The position numbers were made by a program, and so were the translations under genes. Under the pieces are notes generated by a model. The model ran no database searches and was not told the origin of the DNA. It worked only from the letters and a program-made list of their open reading frames with translations. A DNA stretch of 43,254 nucleotides from IMG/VR virus record IMGVR_UViG_3300029915_000061, positions 1 through 43,254 of that record. One strand, given 5' to 3'. This stretch comes from a virus. How positions within the stretch are numbered: position 1 is the stretch's first letter; each line of letters opens with the position of its first letter. This document shows positions 19,647 through 27,496 of the stretch, in pieces.

Positions 19647-19911
19647 CAGGTCGCTTTCGATGAAGGCGGGAACTGCGCCGAAGGTTGACCCTCTTGGACA
19701 GCCTGGCGGACCGGAAGACATGGAAACGCCTGAGCAGGACGATAAGCCTGTGCATACGGTGCATCACCCCGAAGGGCATCACACGACGACTCACGAGAGC
19801 GGCCAAGAGCATGATAGCCAGAACCTAGAAGAGTTGAAGGGGCATCTGGACAAGTTCCTTGGCGAAGAGCAGGGCGAGCCGTCCGAGGACCATGAGCCTG
19901 AGTACGAATAG
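19585..19911 (+). CDS. Hydrophilic His/Glu-rich protein (108 aa)
   Basis: Start ATG 19585, eight bases after AAGGAG, inside the 3' end of the previous gene. The product is disordered-looking and very polar: Met/Ser-rich N terminus, then HTVHHPEGHHTTTHESGQEH (a His-rich run) and an acidic tail ending EPEYE. The His run could bind metal. Function unknown. Confidence 0.65.
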   Translation: MAHMSTDGKKFTNRPPMMAHNRSLSMKAGTAPKVDPLGQPGGPEDMETPEQDDKPVHTVHHPEGHHTTTHESGQEHDSQNLEELKGHLDKFLGEEQGEPSEDHEPEYE

Positions 19912-19920
19912 GAGGAAGAA

Positions 19921-20166
19921 ATGCACTATCGCAACGGACGTGAAGCAAAGAACGGCGACAAAATTGTCAAGCTGCAAGGCGGGGAAGTGGTAGCCTTCGG
20001 CGTGCTACACAGCGCGACGCCGGGCAACGACTACTGTAACGGGAACATCGCCGCCATTCAGCCTCCCAATGACTATGCGTGCATGGTTGACTGCCTGCAC
20101 GTTGATGACGTGGCCGAAGTTCTTGGCATATACAAAGGCTGGGACAAGCGACCAGAGGGGAAATAA
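19921..20166 (+). CDS. Small phage protein with SH3-like beta fold (81 aa)
   Basis: Start ATG 19921 after GGAGG. The opening MHYRNGREAKNGDKIVKLQG is a pattern I recall from many small phage proteins (MKYRNGKEAKVGD). Strands alternate (GGEVVAFGVLH) through the Asn/Pro-rich loop, ending with YACMVDCLHVDDVAEVLGI. Probably a small barrel. No function is known to me. Confidence 0.7.
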   Translation: MHYRNGREAKNGDKIVKLQGGEVVAFGVLHSATPGNDYCNGNIAAIQPPNDYACMVDCLHVDDVAEVLGIYKGWDKRPEGK

Positions 20167-20177
20167 GGAGTCCAGCG

Positions 20178-20366
20178 ATGTACGGGACAAAGGCCGTGAA
20201 TCTTGGCAAGAAAGGCTCTTTCCATATCAAGGAGGGGGCCATGACTGCTGCTGCGAAGCGCGAAGGCGTGAGCAACGCTGCGTATGAGCAGGAGCACAAG
20301 GGCGACAGCGGCACTGCGGGGAAGCGGGCGCGGCTGGCGTTGGCTATGGGAAAATGGAAGCACTGA
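20178..20366 (+). CDS. Small basic phage protein (62 aa)
   Basis: Start ATG 20178 after AAGGAG. The product (MYGTKAVNLGKKGSFHIKEG, later HKGDSGTAGKRARLALAMGK) belongs to a recurring type of small basic phage protein whose start LGKKGSFxIKxGAM, followed by basic helices, suggests interaction with DNA or nucleoprotein. I have seen similar proteins near portal genes. Role not established. Confidence 0.65.
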   Translation: MYGTKAVNLGKKGSFHIKEGAMTAAAKREGVSNAAYEQEHKGDSGTAGKRARLALAMGKWKH

Positions 20367-20367
20367 T

Positions 20368-20547
20368 ATGGAAATCCTTCCTGATGAGCGCGTTCAACTC
20401 GATGAGGTATACGCATTGTTGCGTAAAGCGTTGAAAGCGGGAATCCCCATTGAGGCGCTAAAGGATGAATTGGATTCCGCATATAGAACGCACCTGTTCA
20501 CAGCGCGGAAGACCATTGCGGATTGGGTACACGTTGATGGAATTTGA
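20368..20547 (+). CDS. Small helical protein (59 aa)
   Basis: ATG 20368 directly follows the previous stop (TGATATGG), with GGAAG upstream. The product MEILPDERVQLDEVYALLRK and then ALKAGIPIEALKDELD is acidic and helical. Its last codons overlap the next start by 11 bases. Unknown function. Confidence 0.6.
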   Translation: MEILPDERVQLDEVYALLRKALKAGIPIEALKDELDSAYRTHLFTARKTIADWVHVDGI

Positions 20548-20701
20548 GAGACAGAAGCCGATAACGGACGAGTACCGCAAGGGTTGGGAGCGCATCTGGA
20601 ACTTTCCGGCGATGCGGGAAACCGTCTACCCTAACGGCTGTCCGATATTGAGCGAAAGCGAGCCGGAACCCCGCACAGGCCCGCAGAGGGACGACCTATA
20701 A
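20537..20701 (+). CDS. Small hypothetical protein before portal (54 aa)
   Basis: ATG 20537 (MEFERQKPITDEYRKGWERI) to TAA 20701, which overlaps the portal ATG by one base. The product is polar with a Pro/Glu-rich tail. The ribosome site is weak and upstream coupling is likely. Small genes of this kind right before a portal sometimes encode accessory head proteins; no evidence for one here. Confidence 0.6.
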   Translation: MEFERQKPITDEYRKGWERIWNFPAMRETVYPNGCPILSESEPEPRTGPQRDDL

Positions 20702-23256
20702 TGCCTGACCAGAACGAACTCCAGAATCCGCCTGAGTTGGACGACGATATTGAGCAAATGGACGAGTTTGACCCTGAATCGCTTCCATTGGGGACATTTG
20801 CTGCGTTTGATGTGAGCGACCAGCCGTTGTGGACGGACAAAGACGGCGAGTATCAGTTGACGGTCGAGCAGAAAAACACTATCAAGGCGATGGTTGGCGT
20901 GGCGGCACAGGCGGATTCGGTTCCGCACCGGATAGAGATTCAGGGCGCATGGATGCTGGAGTTGCTTGACCGTGGCCTACAGCGGATGAAGACGACAAGC
21001 GGAGGCGGCTGGGAGCCGTTCTACGGTCGGAGTACGTCGTCACTGGGCGTGTACGGGGCGCAACAGTCAGGCAACTATCACGATACGAACGTCATTGGCG
21101 AAAAGAACGACACTATTACGAGTCTGTTGTCCTGCGATATTGCGTCCAGCACGTTCTACCCTGAAAAGCCAGGTGATCCTGACGATGAGGTCTACGCGCA
21201 ACAGGCCAACAGCTTGAAGCATTTCATGGCAGAGGTGAACAACTACGGCGAGTTGCAGGCCGAGGTTGGGCGGTACTTCTGCACCGATGAGACGGTGGTT
21301 GGGTACACGCGCCCTGTAGCCGATGCTCAGCATTGGGGCTATGAGGACAATGCGCCAGACGTGGTGCCTGAGACGGAAGACGGACTGGACCCAGATGCGA
21401 AGAATGCAGCGGAGTCGAAGCGGCCTAAGATTCGTACCCTCACCAATATCTATGGCAAATTGTCGCGCAAAGTCCCCATCCTGGCGAAATCCAAGACTGA
21501 ATGGGCCTACGCGATTCTGGCGCACGAGATCGACATTTCGATTGCCAAAGCAAAATGCCCTTGGATAGCTAAACAGATTACAGCGGGCGACATGGGTATT
21601 GCCGAGTTGAAGCTCGACAGGCTGGCAAGACAATCAGTTCAGATGGCGATGCAGAGCCAGTTCGCTACGGGCGACAGTCTGATGCGCGACGTGACTGAAA
21701 CCTATGTATGGTTCCGGCCATCGTTCTATATGGACGATTCGTGCGCGAAGGACCAGCGTTCGTGGTTCTGGACTAACTTCCCGAAGGGGATGCTGTGCGC
21801 GTATGAGTCTGGTGCCTTGGCGTGGGTACGAAATGAGTCGATGGATGAGGTTCTGACCGAGTTTCACGCAAGAAGCGGCAACGGGCAGAATCGGCGGGCA
21901 TTGACCGAGAGTTTTGCGGGACCGCAGATGCGGCTGAACGTGCTGGTTGATTTGCGGGATGAGTTCTGCCGCAAGTCAATTACCCGCGTTGGTCTGGACT
22001 CCGGCGTTTGGAACGTAGACAAGATGCGGTCATCCAGCGTCAGGGCTGGGGTGTATGAGCCGTTCCTGATGCCACCGGGTCAGCGTCCTGCGACGGATAC
22101 GGTGGTGCAGATTCCGGGAACGAGTGGGACGCCAGACATTACCGCGTTCATCGACTGGATATCGGGACCGCTGGCAGAGCAGTTGACGCACGCGCAACAG
22201 TCGATGAGCGGGAGCGGCGACCCGAACGATCCGCAGCAGACCGCGACCGAGTACAACCGCAAGGACAAGAACGCGAAGTCTAGCTTTGGCGAGGCGTGGC
22301 GGAACATCTTGAAGGGATTTGCGAATATTAACACGCAGTCCGCATCATGGAACGCAAGAGTGCAGCCAGAATCGGCGAAGTTCGACTCGAACTATCCGGG
22401 GATGGGTAGGATTACCGCAGAGATAGGGAAGATGAAGATGGGCGCGGGAGTTGCACGGGCAGATGGTATGTCCGACTCGCCTCAATCGTGGGCAGACCGT
22501 CAGGCAGCGTGGGAGAAGGCAATGAGCGACCCTGACCCTGCAATGGCGACTATCAAGAGCGACCCTCAGAACATGGCGGCGGCAAAGAAGTTTATGCCTC
22601 CGGGGATGGTGCTTCCGGGCGTGGATGCGGTTGAGAAGCAACAGGCTGAGTTTGATGTGCTGTTGAAGACCGCGCCTACCGACAACCCGCAATTTGTGAA
22701 GCTGCAACAGTTGGTGATGCAGGGGACGCAAGCGTTACAACAGGCCGTGCAGATGGGTCAGCAGCCGGACCCGCAACAAGTCCAGGCGTTGCAGCAGGGC
22801 CAGCAGATGATGCAGCAGACACCGCCGATGATTTCGAGTGTGCCTGTACGCGGTGACGGAAGCGAGAACGATGCGGTTGAGGCGCTGATATGCCTCCGTA
22901 TGATGAATTCGGCGGAAGGGCGGCGGCTGGCATCGAGCAAAGATCCTGATGACCAACAGCATTTTGCGAACCTGCATTTGCATTGGCAGCAGCATCAGGC
23001 AAGCGCGGCGAAGTTGGCAGTTCAGCAGCAGCAGCCGATTCAGCCAAAGACGAGCATGACGGTAGCGGTAGATAAGCTGGACCCGCAGGCGCAGACTTCG
23101 GCGCTCCAGAAGATGGGCATTGCGACCACGCCGGAAGCGATTCAGCAGCAGGACGCTCTTGCCCCTCACGAGGTCAGTACGACCGAAAAGGGAATCGGGC
23201 CGATGGGCAGCGAGATAGAGCGCACAACCAAGGTAGTAGGCAAGCCAATCAGTTAG
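20701..23256 (+). CDS. Portal protein
   Basis: An 851-aa product from ATG 20701 (TAATG overlap). Length and organisation match large P22-type portals. An acidic N terminus precedes a wing/stem core (residues about 100-560) with WEPFYGRS, FPKGMLCAYESGALAWVRNE and the loop PGQRPATDTVVQIPGTSGTP. The C-terminal third is very Gln-rich and helical (MQGTQALQQAVQMGQQPDPQ), as in barrel extensions of podovirus portals. It forms the dodecameric DNA port to which terminase docks. The position between terminase and scaffold supports the call. No enzymatic motif is expected. Confidence 0.85.
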   Translation: MPDQNELQNPPELDDDIEQMDEFDPESLPLGTFAAFDVSDQPLWTDKDGEYQLTVEQKNTIKAMVGVAAQADSVPHRIEIQGAWMLELLDRGLQRMKTTSGGGWEPFYGRSTSSLGVYGAQQSGNYHDTNVIGEKNDTITSLLSCDIASSTFYPEKPGDPDDEVYAQQANSLKHFMAEVNNYGELQAEVGRYFCTDETVVGYTRPVADAQHWGYEDNAPDVVPETEDGLDPDAKNAAESKRPKIRTLTNIYGKLSRKVPILAKSKTEWAYAILAHEIDISIAKAKCPWIAKQITAGDMGIAELKLDRLARQSVQMAMQSQFATGDSLMRDVTETYVWFRPSFYMDDSCAKDQRSWFWTNFPKGMLCAYESGALAWVRNESMDEVLTEFHARSGNGQNRRALTESFAGPQMRLNVLVDLRDEFCRKSITRVGLDSGVWNVDKMRSSSVRAGVYEPFLMPPGQRPATDTVVQIPGTSGTPDITAFIDWISGPLAEQLTHAQQSMSGSGDPNDPQQTATEYNRKDKNAKSSFGEAWRNILKGFANINTQSASWNARVQPESAKFDSNYPGMGRITAEIGKMKMGAGVARADGMSDSPQSWADRQAAWEKAMSDPDPAMATIKSDPQNMAAAKKFMPPGMVLPGVDAVEKQQAEFDVLLKTAPTDNPQFVKLQQLVMQGTQALQQAVQMGQQPDPQQVQALQQGQQMMQQTPPMISSVPVRGDGSENDAVEALICLRMMNSAEGRRLASSKDPDDQQHFANLHLHWQQHQASAAKLAVQQQQPIQPKTSMTVAVDKLDPQAQTSALQKMGIATTPEAIQQQDALAPHEVSTTEKGIGPMGSEIERTTKVVGKPIS

Positions 23257-23268
23257 GACGGAGGAACA

Positions 23269-24543
23269 ATGGCAGAGGACGGAATTGGAGCAGTTGCGGA
23301 AGTCGTAGAGCCAGTCAATAGCGATATTGATGGGGGGGAATCAACAGAGTCAACAGGCGCGGACGATGGCCAGCCAAATATCAAAGAGGGCGAAGGCGAC
23401 CGCCAAGACAACCGCCACCAGCCGGACGCGTTGAAGAAGCACATCTCGGACATGCGCCGCCGCGCTGAGGCAATTACGGACCCGGTTGAGAAGAAGGCGG
23501 AACTGGACCGCATCAAGTTCCTGTATGACACCAGCGGCAAGGCTCGCGGCTATGAGCAGGTCTATCCGACCGTGCGCGAAGCTCGCGAAGTCAAGGCCAT
23601 GCTGGATGCTGTCGGCGGACGCGAGGGTGTTACGCAGATGCAGGCAACCATCTCGGAGATTGAGCAGATTGACCAGGCTCTCTCTGCTGGCGACACGTCT
23701 GTAGTGGCGAGGATGTGGGAAGAGGCTCCTGACGGTATGCCGAAGCTCATGCCCGCTATGCTGGACAAGTTCGCAGCTTCCAAGCCGCAAGAGTACGAGA
23801 GATTCATTGCGCCGCGTTCGATTGGGTTTCTTGACCAGCAGGGCTTCCCGCAGGCGTTCGATTCCATGGTGAATCTGTACGAGGCTGGCGACACGGTCCG
23901 GGCGCAGCAGTTGCGCGACCAGTTGATTCAGTGGGTGGCGGGGAATCGACAGGCGGCGCAGCAACAGGCGAAGGCGGACCCGGAAGTTGAGCGGCTCAAA
24001 GCAGAACTTGCCAAGCGCGACGAAGGGCAGCAATCGCAGAAGGTTGAGGCTGCTTACAACGATGTGGTGTCACACGCTGGACCTGCAATTGATAAGGTAG
24101 CGCAGCCTATCATCGGCAAGCTCGGCCTGAGCAAAGACGAGATGGGCGCGTTTCGGCAAGCTGTGTGGAACGACCTGCAACAGCGGCGCAACGCGCACGC
24201 CGATTACAAGACCATCGCCCCGGCCAAGCAGCGGCAGGGATACGACAAGTGGACCGAGTACGCCAACCGCTGGACTGACGACAACGCCGAAGCTTCCGTC
24301 CGTGCCGTGCTCAAAACCCCGCCGTGGAGCCGCATCGCCAGCAGCAAAACACCTGTGACAGCCGTCACAAAATCACCCGCTGCCGTTTCCGTTCAGGCGG
24401 GAAAAGAGCCGTCTCCGAACGAAATCGACTACAGCGGACGCGGACTGGCAGCGGCGCGTAAGGCAGGGTTCAAGGACTTGGGCGATATGATTCTGAATGG
24501 ACAGGCTCCGTTGAAGAGCGGCGGAATTCGCAAGTGGCGGTAG
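23269..24543 (+). CDS. Scaffolding protein (capsid assembly)
   Basis: A 424-aa product from ATG 23269 after GGAGG. It is highly charged, Gln/Glu/Ala-rich and predominantly helical, with an acidic disordered N terminus (DIDGGESTESTGADDGQPNI) and long coiled segments (QAKADPEVERLKAELAKRD). The C terminus is basic (LKSGGIRKWR), as needed for a scaffold to bind coat. Position between portal and coat is the classic place for scaffold. No protease motif was seen. Family assignment is by position and composition. Confidence 0.72.
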   Translation: MAEDGIGAVAEVVEPVNSDIDGGESTESTGADDGQPNIKEGEGDRQDNRHQPDALKKHISDMRRRAEAITDPVEKKAELDRIKFLYDTSGKARGYEQVYPTVREAREVKAMLDAVGGREGVTQMQATISEIEQIDQALSAGDTSVVARMWEEAPDGMPKLMPAMLDKFAASKPQEYERFIAPRSIGFLDQQGFPQAFDSMVNLYEAGDTVRAQQLRDQLIQWVAGNRQAAQQQAKADPEVERLKAELAKRDEGQQSQKVEAAYNDVVSHAGPAIDKVAQPIIGKLGLSKDEMGAFRQAVWNDLQQRRNAHADYKTIAPAKQRQGYDKWTEYANRWTDDNAEASVRAVLKTPPWSRIASSKTPVTAVTKSPAAVSVQAGKEPSPNEIDYSGRGLAAARKAGFKDLGDMILNGQAPLKSGGIRKWR

Positions 24544-24544
24544 A

Positions 24545-24661
24545 ATGGAATTCTGGTACGACCGGGATACCGGGGCGTTGGGCCAGCGGGATGGAGACGA
24601 TATAATCCTGACAGCCGGGAAAGACCGGCACTTTACTTGTGGTAACATCTTTCCAGCGTGA
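24545..24661 (+). CDS. Possible 38-aa peptide between scaffold and coat
   Basis: The frame ATG 24545 to TGA 24661 (MEFWYDRDTGALGQRDGDDI, then LTAGKDRHFTC) sits one base after the scaffold stop, with GGCGG upstream. It is intact and composition is plausible, but it overlaps a good promoter match, so it may be only leader sequence. Listed as possible. Confidence 0.3.
   Translation: MEFWYDRDTGALGQRDGDDIILTAGKDRHFTCGNIFPA
24578..24606 (+). promoter_or_regulatory. Candidate promoter for the coat gene
   Basis: A consensus -10 TATAAT (24601-24606) lies 17 bp after TTGGGC (24578-24583). Initiation near 24613 would give a leader of about 185 bases before the coat ATG at 24799. A separate promoter would raise coat protein over the other head proteins. 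Confidence 0.5.
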
Positions 24662-24798
24662 CTGCTCTAAAAGTCCCGTCTCCCTGACGCTAAAAGGATA
24701 CAGTTTTACCCCGGAAGAGGAGTGCAACGCTCCTTAAAGCTAATGGCTTCCAGGAATGCAGGACGGCGAAAGCCGAATCTCATTTCTAGGAGCATCAA
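24662..24798 (+). promoter_or_regulatory. Structured leader upstream of the coat gene
   Basis: No further gene seen here. AGGAG-N7-CTCCT (about 24717-24733) and CGGC-GAAA-GCCG near 24768 are potential hairpins, and AGGAGCATCAA is the coat ribosome site. The first hairpin has no T-run. It could stabilise the mRNA or set translation level. Confidence 0.35.
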
Positions 24799-26148
24799 AT
24801 GCCAACTCTCAATGAAGCTGCAACCGAAAGCATTGAGCTTGAGAATGTAGGACGCGAAATCGCGCTCCTGTGGCCCACCTTCAAGGGCCTTTACGCCGAA
24901 CTCAACAAGTCAGCGAAGAAAGTCAACATCGCCAACGTGACTCAGGCAGCGGGCACGACCCGCTCAGCTTGGCGCGAACCGATGATCGTTCAGGGCGCTG
25001 CCGGCATCTCAGTCGGCACCGGCGACGGTTCCGCGCTCGGTTCCGGCACTGGCTCGCAGACTGCCGCGTTCGCAATGGCCCCGATCTGGGCTTTCAACGT
25101 CACCCAGTACACCCGCCTCGCTGAGATGGCGACCAATGGATCAGAACGCGCTGTCGAGTCGTTCACCAAGACGGAAATCAAGCGCAGTATTAAACAGTTC
25201 TACAACGGTATCGAAGGTCTGTTCAATGGCGACGGTTCCGGCGCTTTCGACCAGATTCCGGCCAATGCGACTGTTTCGAGCAACTCTGGAACTGGCAACT
25301 CGACCAGCTACATCACTGGAATCCAGTGCGCGGCTTGTTTTGTTGACCAGCAGGTTGTCCAGATTTTCCCGGCCGAAGGCGGAGCGACTCGCGGCAACGC
25401 GACCATCTCTTTCGTTGACGTAGTTGGGCAGACACTCTGGTTCTCGACCGTTCTCCCCTCCACTGGTGGCGCTACTGCGGTGGGCGACTACATCATGGTT
25501 GCCGGATCATCCGGCGCTGTGGGTTCATCCGTGCTCGGCATCCCATACTGGAATACCAACGGCAACGCTGGCACCAAAGGTGGGCTGTCGATGGCAACCT
25601 ATCCTGGCCGTCTGTCCACGCCTGTCATCAACCTCGGCGGTTCGCAGATTACCCCATCCGTTGCTCAGAGGGCGTTCGTCCTCCTGACCCGCGCACTGGG
25701 CGACGATGCGGAAGAACTGGACAAGGGCATCTGGTATGGCAAGCCTGAACAGGTTGCGACCATTGCAAGCCAGTGGTATTCAACCCTCATCACGCAGAAC
25801 AGCGAACCCAGGACGGCCGAAGGTTTTGACCGCGCTCGGCCTGGAGTTGCGAAAGAGTTCGGCGACAAGCCATTCATCTACTCGAACACTGCCAAGCCTG
25901 GTCGCGCCGACCTGCTGTTCCCTGAGAACTGGTCGCTCGGCGAGCTTTGCCCCGTTGGTCTCTACGACTTCGGCGGCGGCAATACTGTGATGCCTGTTCC
26001 CGATACCGGAACCAACGTCGGCGGCACCTCTGGCGGCGGTACTTACCTCACTTCTAAGATGTTCGTTTATGAGTGGGGGGGTCAAATCTGCAATCGAGCA
26101 CCTCGGCATGGATTATTTGTCACAAACGCAGGTACCATTCAAATCTAG
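24799..26148 (+). CDS. Major capsid (coat) protein
   Basis: A 449-aa product from ATG 24799 after AGGAG. N-terminal helix TESIELENVGREIALLWPTF, an E-loop-like basic region (KKVNIANVTQAAGTTRSAWR), a glycine-rich insertion, the helix ERAVESFTKTEIKRSIKQFY, and a C-terminal domain with ARPGVAKEFGDKPFIYSNTA fit an HK97-fold coat protein. Position directly after scaffold, a private promoter and a trailing hairpin all support high expression. Sequence alone would not decide this without context. The middle, residues about 150-260, is Ser/Thr/Gly-rich and may be a surface insertion domain. Confidence 0.75.
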   Translation: MPTLNEAATESIELENVGREIALLWPTFKGLYAELNKSAKKVNIANVTQAAGTTRSAWREPMIVQGAAGISVGTGDGSALGSGTGSQTAAFAMAPIWAFNVTQYTRLAEMATNGSERAVESFTKTEIKRSIKQFYNGIEGLFNGDGSGAFDQIPANATVSSNSGTGNSTSYITGIQCAACFVDQQVVQIFPAEGGATRGNATISFVDVVGQTLWFSTVLPSTGGATAVGDYIMVAGSSGAVGSSVLGIPYWNTNGNAGTKGGLSMATYPGRLSTPVINLGGSQITPSVAQRAFVLLTRALGDDAEELDKGIWYGKPEQVATIASQWYSTLITQNSEPRTAEGFDRARPGVAKEFGDKPFIYSNTAKPGRADLLFPENWSLGELCPVGLYDFGGGNTVMPVPDTGTNVGGTSGGGTYLTSKMFVYEWGGQICNRAPRHGLFVTNAGTIQI

Positions 26149-26174
26149 CACTTAGCTGGATTTGCAACTAAATC

Positions 26175-26207
26175 GCGGGGTGGTTGTTTGTATGAACGCC
26201 ATCCCGC
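26175..26207 (+). terminator. Hairpin after the coat gene, no T-run
   Basis: GCGGGGTGG pairs with CCATCCCGC (9 bp, one G-U), loop of 15 bases, 27 bases after the coat stop. No T-run follows, so it would stabilise the coat transcript 3' end or cause weak attenuation before the co-chaperonin gene rather than full termination. Confidence 0.4.
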
Positions 26208-26232
26208 ACAAACCCTGAGAGGACGGACTCAA

Positions 26233-26586
26233 ATGGAAGCAATCAGCAAGCGCAAGGTAGACGCGGAGGGGGAGATTCAGATTCCCGACCCAGCACCAGT
26301 GGAAGTTAACGGCACCGTGGCGGGGTTCGTTCCCGCATTTGACCGTGTGCTCGTGAAGAGACTGCCGAAGCCGCCAGAGGGCCTTATCGTTCGCCCTGAG
26401 ATAGCGCAGGAGCAAGCATCGCGTGGTGTGGTGACTGCGGTTGGTTCGAGCAAGAATGAGATGCCTCCGCTTGGCGCGATGGCGAGTTTTTCGCGGTTCG
26501 CCGAAGAGAAGCATTTCGATGATGAGGGCGCGGACGAATACGCGCTGGTGTGGAGTGTGGACATTCGGGGGTGGCATTGTGCCTGA
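26233..26586 (+). CDS. GroES-like co-chaperonin
   Basis: A 117-aa product; I take ATG 26233 (MEAISKRKVDAEGE) with GAGGACGGA upstream. The Cpn10 pattern is clear: FVPAFDRVLVKRLPKPPEGL, with the mobile-loop position between the first strands, then VRPEIAQEQASRGVVTAVGS, FSRFAEEKHF and YALVWSVDIRGWH. It lacks a GroEL partner in the window, so it would cap the host GroEL, as T4 gp31 does for the T4 coat. Location straight after the coat gene fits help in coat folding. A 30-aa N-terminal extension is unusual. Confidence 0.82.
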   Translation: MEAISKRKVDAEGEIQIPDPAPVEVNGTVAGFVPAFDRVLVKRLPKPPEGLIVRPEIAQEQASRGVVTAVGSSKNEMPPLGAMASFSRFAEEKHFDDEGADEYALVWSVDIRGWHCA

Positions 26587-27268
26587 GGTTGAGCGGCGGC
26601 AATGCCCACAAGCGTTTCAAGACCTGCTGACGCGGCACGTTGGAGTCAACAGGTTCGGGGAGCCGAATTTCATCATTGCCTGGGGTCAGACTGCCATGTA
26701 CACGGCTGGCGGGATATGGCCGAAGCCGCAGGGAGATGGATATTTCGGCTACCGCAAGCTGCCGCTGTCGAATTCCAGTTTCAGCGGTCGCGGGATGCCT
26801 TGCTGGATGATTCTCGAATGGCACCCGCCGGAGGATTATGGCACACCCGCAGCGTACTACTACGACAACCGCGATGAGCAGACCGGGCTACAGACGCTGG
26901 GCGAGTACCCGTTTAAGGGCAGATACGAAATTGCCTATCGACTCAACTCGCAAGCGTTCCGCGACGGCAAGCTCCGAGTGGACAATTACCACCTGGACGG
27001 CTGGATTTTCGATTTGCTGATTCCCTGCATCCTTGAGGGGCAGAAGATGGACATGAAGGCACGGCTCAAGATGCTGCGAACCTTGAACGAGAAGGAAGAG
27101 AAGCATCAGGACGACAAGATAGCGGACGTACTCCACGCGGCAAAGCGGAAGGTTATGCCTTCGCAGATTGACGACAGGATACGGCTGATTCAGCGGCAAA
27201 TGAGCGAAATGCTCAAGACGTTCGGGCGCGTTCAGCCCGGACTGAAGGTTGGCAGCATCGCTGCCTGA
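26579..27268 (+). CDS. Hypothetical protein (229 aa), head-region
   Basis: GTG start at 26579 (MPEVERRQCPQAFQDLLTRH), overlapping the co-chaperonin end by eight bases, with a G-run ribosome site. Aromatic-rich N-terminal domain (FGEPNFIIAWGQTAMYTAGG, then GMPCWMILEWHPPEDYGTPA) and helical charged C-terminal half (MKARLKMLRTLNEKEEKHQD). No known motif. Its place between co-chaperonin and anti-defence gene suggests a structural or regulatory late role. Confidence 0.65.
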   Translation: MPEVERRQCPQAFQDLLTRHVGVNRFGEPNFIIAWGQTAMYTAGGIWPKPQGDGYFGYRKLPLSNSSFSGRGMPCWMILEWHPPEDYGTPAAYYYDNRDEQTGLQTLGEYPFKGRYEIAYRLNSQAFRDGKLRVDNYHLDGWIFDLLIPCILEGQKMDMKARLKMLRTLNEKEEKHQDDKIADVLHAAKRKVMPSQIDDRIRLIQRQMSEMLKTFGRVQPGLKVGSIAA

Positions 27269-27283
27269 GGCTAAGGAGAAATT

Positions 27284-27472
27284 ATGAGTAGCCCAATTTT
27301 GAAGTATTTCACGTATGCGCATCTTCCTGAGAAGTTGCAAGAAATCAGCAAACCTATTGGCGAGATGGCCATCGCCATTGATGCCACATTGCCTGACGGG
27401 CCAGAGAAATCGGCAGGTCTTCGCAAATTGCTCGAAGCAAAAGACTGCTTCGTTCGCGCCAAACTTGGGTAA
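27284..27472 (+). CDS. acb2: Acb2-like cyclic-nucleotide sponge (anti-CBASS)
   Basis: A 62-aa product from ATG 27284 after AAGGAGA. The hallmark pattern of the Acb2/Tad1 helical hairpin is visible: ILKYFTYAHLPEKLQEISKP, then LPDGPEKSAGLRKLLEAKDC and VRAKLG. Known Acb2 proteins (T4 Vs.4, PaMx33 Acb2) are hexamers that sequester CBASS cyclic di- and trinucleotides and, in some, Thoeris signals. An early Tyr (Tyr8 or Tyr11) would correspond to the ligand-stacking residue. It sits alone in the late region rather than in the early block. Assignment is from pattern memory, so it needs a profile test. Confidence 0.75.
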   Translation: MSSPILKYFTYAHLPEKLQEISKPIGEMAIAIDATLPDGPEKSAGLRKLLEAKDCFVRAKLG

Positions 27473-27496
27473 TTCAGTTAAGGAAAGGACGGACAA

